From assembly GCA_013339765.2 (NCBI GenBank), contig CM023450.1:188188688-188252687 (forward strand): a stretch of DNA of 64,000 nucleotides, given 5' to 3'. The notes under the pieces are model-generated. The model did no database searches. It worked only from the letters and a program-made list of their open reading frames with translations, and was not told where the DNA came from. A program made the position numbers and the translations under genes. The DNA comes from Haemaphysalis longicornis. Taxonomy: Eukaryota > Arthropoda > Arachnida > Ixodida > Ixodidae. Positions 44,312 to 54,285 of this stretch are shown one piece after another. The number at the start of each line of letters is the position of its first letter. The stretch's first letter is position 1.

Positions 44312-47300
44312 TTAAGGCGTCTTCGGGGTGTTGCCTCCCCGACTCCCGCTAGGCCGGCCCGCTGTCGACCTGTGGGGTTTATACCCCCGGTCTCCAGCCG
44401 GCTCAGCCCCTCGCGTTTGTCGGGCAAGAGCCACCTCGAGCAGCTGGATGGCCTGCAATTGTTCTGTCAAGTCCTGCGATGACACTGCACGAGCTATGTC
44501 TTCCGGCAGTCGCCCGGGAGAGGCGACCGCTTCTTCCGGATGTAGGTCGCAGTCCCAGAGGATGTGGGTCAAAGTTGCTTTAGCACTTTTGCACACACTG
44601 CACACTTCACTTTCGAACACCTCCGGGCACACGTAACGCGCAAGCGCCGGCGTGAGCACGGATCTAGTTTGAAGTTGTCTGTATAACACCGCCTGTTCGC
44701 GTGTCAGTCCCGGGTGGGGCGGGGACATGGTTCGGCGACCGTACCGGTACCAGCCCAGCACCTCCGCATACCCGAGTAGTGGGTCCGTTTCGTCGTCGTC
44801 ATCACTGCACATATCACAGTCTTCACAGTCCGCTCCTTCCGCCGAGGCGAGGGCGGTGGGGGCGGCCGCGCGGTTGGTAAATACTCGCGCAGCGGCGTCC
44901 GCCGTCTCGTTGCGGTTGGGATGGCTGCTGCTGCCGCTGCCTGTAGTTATTGTATGCGCCGGGAACCACCTCACATAGGTGGCCGGCACCGAGTAGTTTA
45001 CTGCACTGCAATGTACCACGCGCACTGCACTGGCACATACTGAGTTGCGGGCGTAGATCTTGATTGCCGAGCGGTAGTCGCTCAGTATCGTCGAGCACCG
45101 ACGGTCCGTGAGGGCAAGCGCAATGGCCACTTCCTCTGCTTGGCATTCCGACGGTGCCCGGATGCTGCAGGCACTGTACACGTCACCGGTCGTGGCTTTG
45201 ACCACCACTGCCACGTAAGTGTCTTTTCTGTCTGCGTACTTGGCCGCGTCCACGAAGAGGGCGCCGGTGTCGTTCGCGTACGTGTCTGTAAGGGCCTTGG
45301 CTCTTGCGGCACGTCTCCCCGGGTTGTTGTAGGGATTGACATTCCGGGGGAGCGGTGTTACCTTGAGCCTTTGTAGGGTTTCCGCCGGTAAGACTCCGGC
45401 TTCTTGCTGCTGGGGTGATGTTGTTGCCCCTGCGAAGCCCAGCCGGGTGAGGATGCTCCTGCCCTTTCTGGTCGTCGAGAGGCGTTTTAGTTGCGCGGTT
45501 CGTTGAGCTTCTGCAATCTCTTCGAGGGTGTTGTTGACCCCCAGCTCGAGAAACCTGGCCGTGCTGGTGCAGTTCAGAAGCCCCAGTGCGGCCTTGTGGG
45601 TTTTGCGAATGGCTGCGTGAATTTTGTCTCGTTCTTGCACTTTCCAGTGGTGGAACGCACCGATGTACGCCACATGACTGGTGGCGAAGGACTGGACCAG
45701 TCGGAGGAGGCTTGCTTCCTTCATTCCGTGGTGTCTCGTGGCTACCCTCTTTATGAGACGGGTGGCCGTCCCGAGTTTGGTGATGAGTCGGTCTACTGTG
45801 GTGCCGTTGCTTCTGTTGGCCTTCAGGAAAATGCCGAGGACCCGGAGCGTCTTGACTTTGGGGATGACGGTGCCGTCTTTCGTGTGAAGAGTGATCTTCG
45901 CGGAGTCTTCCGTTGCCTGTTTGCGGTACCTTCCCGATGGAGGGATGATCAGCAGTTCGGATTTTTGCGGCGAACACTTGAGGCCCGTACCGTCCAGGTG
46001 GTCTTCGATGGCGTTCACTGCTGACTGCAGCGTCTCCTCGATGTGGCCGTCACTGCCCCCGGGGACCCACAGCGTGATGTCGTCCGCGTAGATGGTATAG
46101 CGGACTTGTGGGACCTCCGAGAGCAGTCGGTTGGCCACGCCGATCATGACGAGGTTGAAAAGGAGTGGTGATATGACGGAGCCCTGGGAAGTACCGACGC
46201 TCCCCAGTGCCCTTTCTGACAGTTGTAAATTTCCCGCTTGGATCTTCACGGTTCGTTCAGACATGAAGTCCCGGATGTAGTTGTAGGAACGTCGTCCCAT
46301 GCCCAGCCTGGAGACCTGCGCCAAGATGGCCGAGTGGCGCACCTTGTCGAAGGCACTCTGGAGGGCGAGGCCCAGCACCGCCCTGTTGTCGCGGGTGGGG
46401 ACGGACGAGTCGAGGATCTCGTGTTGCAGCAACAGCATTGCATCTTGCGCGCTGAGCTTCTCCCTGAACCCTAGCATGGTGTCAGGGTAGAGGCCTTCGG
46501 TTTCTAGGTAGCGTTGCCATCTGTTCCTGAGAACGTTCTCAAGTACCTTTCCCACGCACGATGTAAGAGAGATCGGGCGCAGGTTCTCAATGCTGGGTGG
46601 TTTGCCGGGCTTGGGTATCAGGACCGTCCGGGCCGTCTTCCATTATGGGGGTAGTTTTCCCGCTTGCCAGCATCGGTTGAAGTACTTTGTGAGGGCGGTG
46701 ACCGCCCCGTCGTTGAGGTTTCGCAGGGCCTTGTTGGGGACCTGGTCCGGGCCGGCAGCAGATTTGCAGTTGAGTTCCTGCAGCACTGCGCGTACCTCCC
46801 ATTCTTCGATGTCTTGATCGAGGGTCGGGTTGGCCGCGCCTTGGTATTCTTCGTGTTGTTCGGCTGCTGTGCTGGGCAGGTACTTAGCGTTTATCCGCTT
46901 GCCCGTTTCTTCCTCTCCCAGCTCTTTGATTCCTGTGAGCATAGTCTGGGACAGTCTGTGCTGTTGGTATCCCCGGGTCGACGTGTCGTCCAGGAGATGT
47001 CGAAGGAGTTTCCAGGTTTGACCCTTGTGGAGTGGGCCGTCTGCAGCACTGCATGCCGCGTACCACCTCTGGGTACACAGGTCTTGACTGTACTTCTCGA
47101 TGGCTCGTCCAAGCTCCGCCACCCGTTTTCGGAGCCTGCGGTTGTGCCGTTGGCGCTTCCACCGACGCTGCATCGACTGTCGCGCTTCTATCATGTGGGC
47201 CAGCTTGCTGTCCACTTGCTGTATGTCATCATCAGTGTCCAGCTCTGTGGTCACTTCGGACGCCGCCTGTTTGATGGCCGAGGTCCATTCGTCGATGTCT

Positions 47301-48121
47301 GCGATGTCCTTTTGCGTGCCTTCCGTGACCGAGCGGAAACGGGCCCAGTCTGTGAGCCTGTGCTTGCGCCTTTGTTCTGCTGTGTGGGGCCTGACGGTCG
47401 GTAGCACCAACTCGAGAATATAGTGGTCGCTGCCCAGGTTATGTCCTGTGTTGCTCCACCTGACATCACCCTTGGTCCTGTCTGACACTCGGACGAAGGA
47501 CAGGTCCGGGGTGGTATCCCTCGTGGTGGATGTGCCGATTCGGGTAGGGGTTGCCGGGTTCGTGTAGAGGATGAAGCCGGCGTTCGTGGCTTCGTCGAGC
47601 AGGTCCCGCCCTTTGACTGTTGTGCGACTGTATCCCAGCTCTTTGTGGGGGGCGTTGAAGTCTCCGCAGATAGCAATTGCTTCGCTCGGAGCCGTCCGTG
47701 TCGCTTTGTGCAGGAGAGCCTTGAACTTCTGTTGTCTGTGCGTGGGGTTGCTGTAGACTTTCACAAGCAGGAAGGATTCCTGCCGCTTCTTGCCGATTAC
47801 CACCTCGGTCGCGCAGTGTTCGATGGTGCTGCGGCCGAGGAAGTTCTCATGTTTGATGAAGGTGAGTCCCTTTCTCACAAAAGTGCACACGCCCTGTGCC
47901 GCTCCCTTACCGCAATCTCGAACGCTTGGGGGGCTGGCGTGTGCACGGTAGCCGGGCAAGGACGGTGCATTTTCTGTGTGGGTTTCTTGAATCATGATGA
48001 TGTCCGGTGGTTGTTCGATGCTTAGCAGGTGTTGTTGCAGGACCGCCTTCCGGCACCGGAACCCGTTGGCGTTCCAGTGCCAGATCTTCAGGCCTGGGCT
48101 TGTTGTTGGTGTGCTGGCCAT
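44312..48121 (-). pseudogene. LINE ORF2: endonuclease, RT, RNase H, zinc motif (one stop, RT site broken)
   Basis: Starts at 48,121 (MASTPTTSPGLKIWHWNANG) and stays in one frame to 44,312, about 1,269 codons, with a single in-frame TAA at 46,643-46,645 between endonuclease and RT. APE-type endonuclease: HWNANG, IMIQETH, AICGDFNAPHKE and GSDHYIL. RT: NLRPISLTSCVGKVLENV, FREKLSAQDAM, GSVGTSQGSVISPLLFN and catalytic IYADDITLWV. In motif A the sequence is VLGLALQSAFDKV, where LDLQSAFDKV is expected; the catalytic Asp is Ala (codon 46,364-46,366). RNase H: LFVDAAKYAD, CQAEEVAIALAL, ILSDYRSAI and NRNETADAAAR. The zinc motif is CPEVF...CSVC...THILWDC. Complete in layout but catalytically broken. Confidence 0.93.
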
Positions 48122-50147
48122 GTTGGTGGACGCGGTTGGGCGGTGGGGTTGCAGGTGTTTGCCACGTCATCGTGCGGCCAAGCTTGCGGTAGAGAAATTC
48201 TTGGAGTGCGTCGAGACGGCGCTCGACGGCGGTAAAGCGGGCGTTTACACGGTGCTCGAAGGCGTCCATCCGTTTCTCGAGTCTGTCGATTCGTTCAGTA
48301 CAGCGGCGGGGACGCACAGCGAAGCTGATTCCGTTCTTTGCTCGTGGTTCCTGCTCTTCGTTGGGCGATTGTGGGGGTTCGTCTTCCTGCTCCTCCATGT
48401 CGATTTCGGGGGAGGGTGATCGTGGAGTCTTCGCCTCGGGTTTCGGGGCTTTCATGCTGGGTTGTGGAGCTTGTGAATTCGACGGTGGGCTTACCGGTTG
48501 CGTCGCTGCCTGTTGTGGTTGTTGCTGATGCCGTGGTGTCAGCGATTAGGGGCGGGGAACTCGGCCCTCTTCCCACGTAGGCTGGGTTGATGCTGGCGGC
48601 GTCGGACGTTCGCGTTGCTGTTGCGGGTTACTCAGGTGTCTCAGCGCCTCTTGAAGGCGCTGGTCCAGGCGCCGGATTTCTGCCTTGAGGCTGGCGTTTT
48701 CTTCTCGTAAGGCTTGCATCGCGTCTTTCGGCTGTCACGATTTATCCCGGCGTTGCTTGGAGTTCATGACGAGGTCGGTCCACGTGACTCTTTCGCGGGA
48801 GCGGGATTCTTTGCGACCGTTTGCGCTGGCGCGCCGTTTGCTTCTGCTCCTGCTTTCCCGCCTCCTCGATGTCACTCGATCGGGGTGGGCGGAGCTTGGC
48901 CGCGTGCAGCTGCGGCTCCGTCATCTGCGACCTTGAGGCTCGAGGGGCGGAAAATTGGCGGGATTTCTGCTCGGAACATGCGCTCGCTTTGGTGACGTCG
49001 GCTTGGTTCGTTCCCAGCGACGCTTCTTAACCAGGTAAGGCATCTTGAAGCGATTGCTACAGCAAGGCGCTCCGGATGGGTGCTGTCCACCGCACAGTTT
49101 ACAATGGGGTTTACACTCTTCTGCGTGATTTTCGCCCGGATTTGCCTTGCCGCAAGCGAAGCATACTTTCGTCTGCGGCTGTGGGCATACATCTTGGCGG
49201 TGGCCTATCTTGCCGCATTGTCGGCACACCTGATGATGTTGGCGGTAAAGGCTGCAGCGCACGAGTACGGCGCCATACTTCATTGTTGCAGGTACCTTGT
49301 GGCCTTGAAATAGGACGATCACCGCGTTGGAGTCGCCTATTCTGTGGGCGTCAATTGCCGTGGGGTTGCACGTGTTGACCACGTTAGCCCTCATGTCGTC
49401 AGGGGTGTCCGTGGCTGCTATATTGTAAATTACTCCTTTAGCGGTGCCGTGTGGTGCCGCATGGTAGGCATTGACTTCAAATACTTGATCTCCGATGTTA
49501 AGCGTGCGTAGTTGAGCGTATCTCATTGCTCGTTGCTCGCTTGGGGTACTGAGCACTATAATGTTTTGCGCCACGTTAGCGCACACTGTGTCTTGCAGGG
49601 TTTCCTCTCGTGATGTGCCTGTTGCAGCCATAATTGCCGTCATGAGTGCCGAAGCTTCCACGCGGCCGGTATTGAGCCCGCCACGGGGCCGTACAATGAC
49701 TTTATGCTCGTCTCTGGGAATATTCGCCGGCATGCGGGCGGCCTTCGTCATGCTTGCAGTAACTCTTCGCGCGGATTGCGCCTGGGAAGATCGTGGTTCA
49801 TGCTTCTTGGCGGTAGACTCACCGTTAGCACGTGGCAGTGGGGTTCCTCGATGCGGCTGCGCGCGTCTCGTGGCGAGAGTTCACCCCGCGGTGTCGCTCG
49901 CCTGTAGGTCCTCGCCGGGGACCGCGACGACGGTGCGTCCGTCTCGTTGGCCCAGTTAAAAGTGGAGATTCTGGTGCTCTTCGCTTTCGTGATCGAGCTC
50001 GTACTCCGTATCCATCGCTGAGGCCATGTCCCGCGAAGCGGTGACGATGGTGGGGCCGATGGCGTGCGGCCGAGCGCGTGCTTCGGATGGAGATGCATCG
50101 GCAGCACGTGGCGGCGGCGGTGGTGGCGGCAATCGCGCCGTTGCCAT
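47907..50147 (-). pseudogene. LINE ORF1 with three zinc knuckles and an RS-rich region
   Basis: A single frame can be followed from an ATG at 50,147 (MATARLPPPPPPP) to 47,907, interrupted by stops near 49,956, 48,921, 48,735 and 48,548. The middle part (49,751-48,921) is open for 276 codons: a conserved domain (TPSEQRAMRYAQLRTLNIGD), then knuckles CRQCGKIGHRQDVC, CFACGKANPGENHAEEC and CKLCGGQHPSGAPCC. After the 48,921 stop the frame encodes an SR-like stretch (RRRESRSRSKRRASANGR, then ESRSRERVTW). A predicted coiled coil follows (LREENASLKAEIRRLDQRLQ), then an acidic/proline region and a second helix (IDRLEKRMDAFEHRV). Its last 215 bases overlap the start of ORF2 in another frame. Confidence 0.82.
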
Positions 50148-50400
50148 GGCAGCAGATTGGAACTCCGTTGTTAGGCTTAGCGGGCGTCGGGCATGACTGC
50201 TGCCTTCGGGAGGTCGGTTTGCAGTGTAAAAACGGTCAAATACGGCAATTGAGGTACGAAAATGATCCACGAGACTTGCCGAATAGTGTGAACTGGACGG
50301 TTCAGGTCACAGCGTCGATGACCTGGTAGGAAGAGAGTAGATTCTGCATCTCGGTGTTGTGCCGTCTTTCCAAGCCGAGGACGATGATGATGATCCAGGC
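50148..50400 (-). other. probable 5' UTR of the 44-50 kb LINE
   Basis: The minus-strand frame stays open upstream to 50,270 (MDHFRTSIAVFDRF), so ORF1 may begin further out. No clear 5' boundary or target duplication could be found. Between 50,400 and 50,576 I see nothing specific. Confidence 0.4.
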
Positions 50401-50576
50401 GGAAAGCATTTTAATCCGGCATTAAAATTTACGAAGTCTGAATCATGGCGACACGTAGTGCCTAAACGTATCACTACCTTACGTGTCCAAACAAGTCCGT
50501 TGATTTTGACGCATGGTTCAAAAACCGCATGAAGGAATAGGAAAGGTTGAACATTATTTTTTTAGGCGGGGGAGGG

Positions 50577-50591
50577 TTTTTTTTTTTTTTT
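50577..50591 (-). repeat. 15-nt A tail of the LINE (T run on plus strand)
   Basis: The run directly follows the short 3' UTR, 40 nt past the ORF2 stop. This is the expected poly(A) end of a target-primed reverse transcription product. Confidence 0.85.
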
Positions 50592-50631
50592 AATTCGAAA
50601 GTTTGCCCTGCGGCATAATAGATGTAGGCGC

Positions 50632-53600
50632 TTACAGAAACACGAACAAGTTAGTTTCGTGTATAAAGTTCAGGAGTTGTCGGTGACACGGTCCATGCAC
50701 CCAGCGTTGCAGGTCAGGAGGGCGGCCAGGGTGGAGACCGGTTGCACGAAGGTGCCGCAGGCGAACTTGATGCAATCCCGGGCAGGCCCAGAGCAGGTGC
50801 TGCACATTCACGTCCCCAATGGCAGTGGTGCAGAATGGACAGGTGGATCCGTATGGGCCGCGGTATTCCGATGGCCAGGAGGCAGTCACGGACGGCGTAA
50901 GGGCCACCCCAACGCGTAATCTCCGCAGCGCAACCTCCTCTCGGCGAGTTAAGTCGCCAGGGAGGTTTGAACCACACGGTGGTATGAGTGCTCGTGTGGT
51001 GCGCCGAAGATTTTCCTTTTGTCGTTCCAGGTGCCCGCGAGCGTCTTCGGGGAAAGGTAGTAGTGGCCGCATGACTGTGCTCGGGTGGCTAGCTGAGTCT
51101 GCCTCCGTATTGCCAGGCACAGATGAGCGGGGCACCCATTCGATGCGTATCTGCAGCGCCGTGCTTCTTGCCAAGCGATGAATGGCATCGGAAAAGGATG
51201 TCGATTGTGCCACGCGACGAATGTCATGTATGGCTTGCGTAGAGTCAGTCCGTATGATTAGTCGTGAGTACGGCCCCGCCCGGACAAAAGGTAGTAATGA
51301 GACCAGTCCATCATGTATTGCAGCTAATTCAGTAAGATACACGGGTGGCAGTGGATTGGCGGCATATGAACAGGTTTGGTCAACCTCCGGTAGCTGGGGA
51401 CACACCAGTGCGGTGTGCACCATGCCATTTTTAGCGCTGGCATCTACATACGCAATGATTGCGTCGGTGTCTGTACAATGAAGACCAGAGACCTGTGCCG
51501 TGGCCTTGCGAGGGACTGGGCGACGGAGACGACCGATGGGTTTGTTTTTTGTCAGCTGTACTCGCTGCCATGGAGGGAGTTCCGACCCTTTCACAGTTGT
51601 ATCTGCTACAACAAAGCCCATGTAATGGGCTAGTGCAGCAGCTGCACCGATGTTCGAGAGCTTACAGGTGCGGGCAGAACGGCGTTGATGTACCAGCTCA
51701 TCGATAGTGTTGAGCTGGGCCTCGGCCTGTAGAGTTGGAACCGGGGTCATTCGGGGCAGACCAGTAACAGCCCGCATGGCATCTCGGTTAATTGCTTCGA
51801 GGCGATCCCAGTCCCTCATCGTGAGATGGTGGAACTGGGCCTGATACACGAGTCGGGGTTGTAAAATAGACTGCACAAGGAGGCGAGCAATTCTAGTTCG
51901 CGACCCGCCAGCCTTCGTTGCTATTCTGCGTATCAGGTGGATTGTGCGTGCAGCACTCTCCTTTGCCCCCTTCACCCATGGAGCCGCAGATCCTGACGAG
52001 GCAACGTCGAGGCCAAGCACCCGTAGACTTAAAACTTCTTGTAGTGGTTGCTGATCAATAAACAACCGGACAGGTCGGTTCCCAAGTCGGCGGCGCCCGT
52101 TGTTATTAGCCACTGACATATATGCCGTTTTTTCTTTTGAAAGTTCAAGCCCTACCTTGGCGCACCAGGAGTTGGTTGTGTCTAACGCCATTTGTAGTGC
52201 TCTTTCTTGTACATCGATTTCAGGGTGCACAGACCATACAGTAATGTCATCGGCGTACATTATGTACTTTGCGTCCGGAATTCCCGCCAACTGCCAGGCT
52301 AAGGGAAGCAAGGCGATATTAAATAATATTGGCGCCAGCACTGAGCCCTGTGGAACCCCTCGATACGAGGTGAAATGGCCTGTAGCTTTGCCGGCCAACC
52401 GAACAGAGAAGGTGCGGTTCCGAAAAAAGGCGTTCACAAATGTGCATACACGACTTGGAAGTTTGAGCCACTCAAGGATCGCAACAATAGCTTCGCGGCT
52501 GACGTTGTCGTATGCTTTCTTGATATCCATCGCCAGGACCGTTCGAATCCGACGAGAGCGACCTCCTATAAGGACCATAGAGGAGAAATGCTCGAGTCCA
52601 TCTTCAACACCCAATTGTGGCCTGAATCCAATTTGACCAGGGTGGTACCACGAATATCGCTCCAGCCACCACGAAAGGCGTGTCGCTAGCATGCGTTCCA
52701 TCAGCTTGCATATCGTCGATGTAAGAGATATTGGCCGAAGGTTAGAAATTTGGTCTGGGGTCTTGCCTTGCTTCGGAATTGCAACAATTTCCGCGTGGCA
52801 CCACGAATCCGGAATGATGGCTGTAGTCCAAGCTGTGTTTATAGCCTCAAGTAATACATCGAGGGTGGTACCTTCAGTGTTCTTGAAGAGCTCGTAAGGA
52901 ACGCCATCCGGTCCCGGTGCTGTTCTGGGCTTGGCATGGTCGATGGCGGCCAAGAGTTCCGCCATTGTGAAAGGAGCTTCAATCCCTGCTATGTCTCCAC
53001 TCGTAGGCAACGAACCGGCTCCATTCGGCAAGCTGTTTTGCACAGTAAAGGGAGCTGACTGGACGTCAAAAGCGGGGAAGAAGCTACTTGCGGCTGTATA
53101 GGCGAAAGTGGACGGGTCTTGCCCAGATGCTAGAAGTGCACTAGCCGCTGGATCTGGAGGGCGTTGACCGCGTTCCATTGCTCGAAATGTTCGCCAGACT
53201 GAAGAATTCGACGACGAAGGGCCAAGCGAAGCGCACCAGTCTAGCCAGCGGCCGCGCGTCAGTCGTCGTTCATGTCGACGTGCTGCTGCTGTGAGGCATT
53301 GAAGCTTCAGCCGAGCGTCGATTGACGTTGGGTTCCTCACTGAAGCAAGTTCAGCTTGGCGGCGGGCGGCCCACAGACGGCAGAGCTGCAGGTCTGGAGC
53401 CGGCCGGGATTCCTCCACCCAGGTAGTGCGGGTTGCTGCATCCAAAGCCGCACGGAGCCTGGGACACGGGTCAGGTAAGGGGCCGGAGACCATCGTAGCT
53501 GACGCCGATCGATAGACGTCCCAGTCCACCACCCGACACAGTCTTCGAAGGCGATCCCTACGACCGGGAGAAAGGCCGAGATGAACCGGATGGTGATCGC

Positions 53601-54285
53601 TGCCCCAGCAGTCTGGTTCACACATCCACGTCACTGCGCCGCTTCCTAACCACCAAGCTAAGTCAGGCGAGCGAGGAGTATCGCGTGGACGTTCACACCG
53701 ACGTGTGGGCACTGAAACGTCATTTAGTAGCACAAACTGGGCGTCCACAAAAGTGTCATACACACATTTACCACGCGCACTGGAGGTGACATAGCCCCAT
53801 GTAGTGTGGGGCGCGTTGAAATCCCCCGCGACCAAAATTGGGCAGCCGGGATGCCGTTGACGTAGATGTGATACCCAGCCAAGGCTCAGTCTGGCTGCAC
53901 GGCCACTGTAGGGGCGAGCATAGTACGACACTATGATTACGTCCGTGTGAGGGAGGCGAACGAGTACAGCGACGACCTCTTGCCATAGTGTGCACCATCG
54001 CGCCAGGTCGATGCGGGTCTGAGGATAGCTGGAGCGGGCGTAGACGGCTACCTTTCCTGGGGGAACATTAGGCCTAAGACTCCGGCGGTCCAAGATGGAT
54101 GGAGACGAATACGCCACAAATCCAGAAAGGGAAGGGAGACCATTAGTTTCCTGAAGTAGTAGCGCCCATGCACGTAGCTTCCCGCACAGAAGGCGTTGGC
54201 GAAGTTCTCCGACCTTTCCAGTTATGCCCCTGCAGTTCCACTGCAGTATACTCTCAGATGAGCCCGAATTAACAGGTACCATCAT
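50632..54285 (-). CDS. LINE ORF2 polyprotein, intact (endonuclease-RT-RNase H-zinc motif)
   Basis: 1,217 codons without interruption. It nicks target DNA and copies the element RNA. Endonuclease, residues ~12-240: LQWNCRG, LLQETNG, VAGDFNAPHTTWG, GSDHHPVHLGL. RT, ~500-760: LRPISLTSTICKLMERM, motif A AMDIKKAYDNV (Asp ~587), YRGVPQGSVLAPILFN, YADD at ~677-680. RNase H, ~940-1070: YVDASA (D948), LTELAAI (E986), IRTDSTQA (D1014), NTEADSASH (D1062). The C-terminal zinc motif is CPFC...H...C at ~1149-1168. All catalytic residues I can check are present. The start ATG is the first of two (MMVPVN) and overlaps the ORF1 stop as ATGA, suggesting termination-reinitiation. An RNase H plus two-ORF layout fits the I superclade; the exact clade is unsettled. 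Confidence 0.95.
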   Translation of the reverse strand: MMVPVNSGSSESILQWNCRGITGKVGELRQRLLCGKLRAWALLLQETNGLPSLSGFVAYSSPSILDRRSLRPNVPPGKVAVYARSSYPQTRIDLARWCTLWQEVVAVLVRLPHTDVIIVSYYARPYSGRAARLSLGWVSHLRQRHPGCPILVAGDFNAPHTTWGYVTSSARGKCVYDTFVDAQFVLLNDVSVPTRRCERPRDTPRSPDLAWWLGSGAVTWMCEPDCWGSDHHPVHLGLSPGRRDRLRRLCRVVDWDVYRSASATMVSGPLPDPCPRLRAALDAATRTTWVEESRPAPDLQLCRLWAARRQAELASVRNPTSIDARLKLQCLTAAARRHERRLTRGRWLDWCASLGPSSSNSSVWRTFRAMERGQRPPDPAASALLASGQDPSTFAYTAASSFFPAFDVQSAPFTVQNSLPNGAGSLPTSGDIAGIEAPFTMAELLAAIDHAKPRTAPGPDGVPYELFKNTEGTTLDVLLEAINTAWTTAIIPDSWCHAEIVAIPKQGKTPDQISNLRPISLTSTICKLMERMLATRLSWWLERYSWYHPGQIGFRPQLGVEDGLEHFSSMVLIGGRSRRIRTVLAMDIKKAYDNVSREAIVAILEWLKLPSRVCTFVNAFFRNRTFSVRLAGKATGHFTSYRGVPQGSVLAPILFNIALLPLAWQLAGIPDAKYIMYADDITVWSVHPEIDVQERALQMALDTTNSWCAKVGLELSKEKTAYMSVANNNGRRRLGNRPVRLFIDQQPLQEVLSLRVLGLDVASSGSAAPWVKGAKESAARTIHLIRRIATKAGGSRTRIARLLVQSILQPRLVYQAQFHHLTMRDWDRLEAINRDAMRAVTGLPRMTPVPTLQAEAQLNTIDELVHQRRSARTCKLSNIGAAAALAHYMGFVVADTTVKGSELPPWQRVQLTKNKPIGRLRRPVPRKATAQVSGLHCTDTDAIIAYVDASAKNGMVHTALVCPQLPEVDQTCSYAANPLPPVYLTELAAIHDGLVSLLPFVRAGPYSRLIIRTDSTQAIHDIRRVAQSTSFSDAIHRLARSTALQIRIEWVPRSSVPGNTEADSASHPSTVMRPLLPFPEDARGHLERQKENLRRTTRALIPPCGSNLPGDLTRREEVALRRLRVGVALTPSVTASWPSEYRGPYGSTCPFCTTAIGDVNVQHLLWACPGLHQVRLRHLRATGLHPGRPPDLQRWVHGPCHRQLLNFIHETNLFVFL

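Noticed and set aside
47907..48121. Programmed frameshift joining LINE ORF1 and ORF2
   Set aside because: The 215-base overlap has no clear slippery site, and ORF1 has several stops, so the overlap may only reflect a lost ORF1 stop codon.
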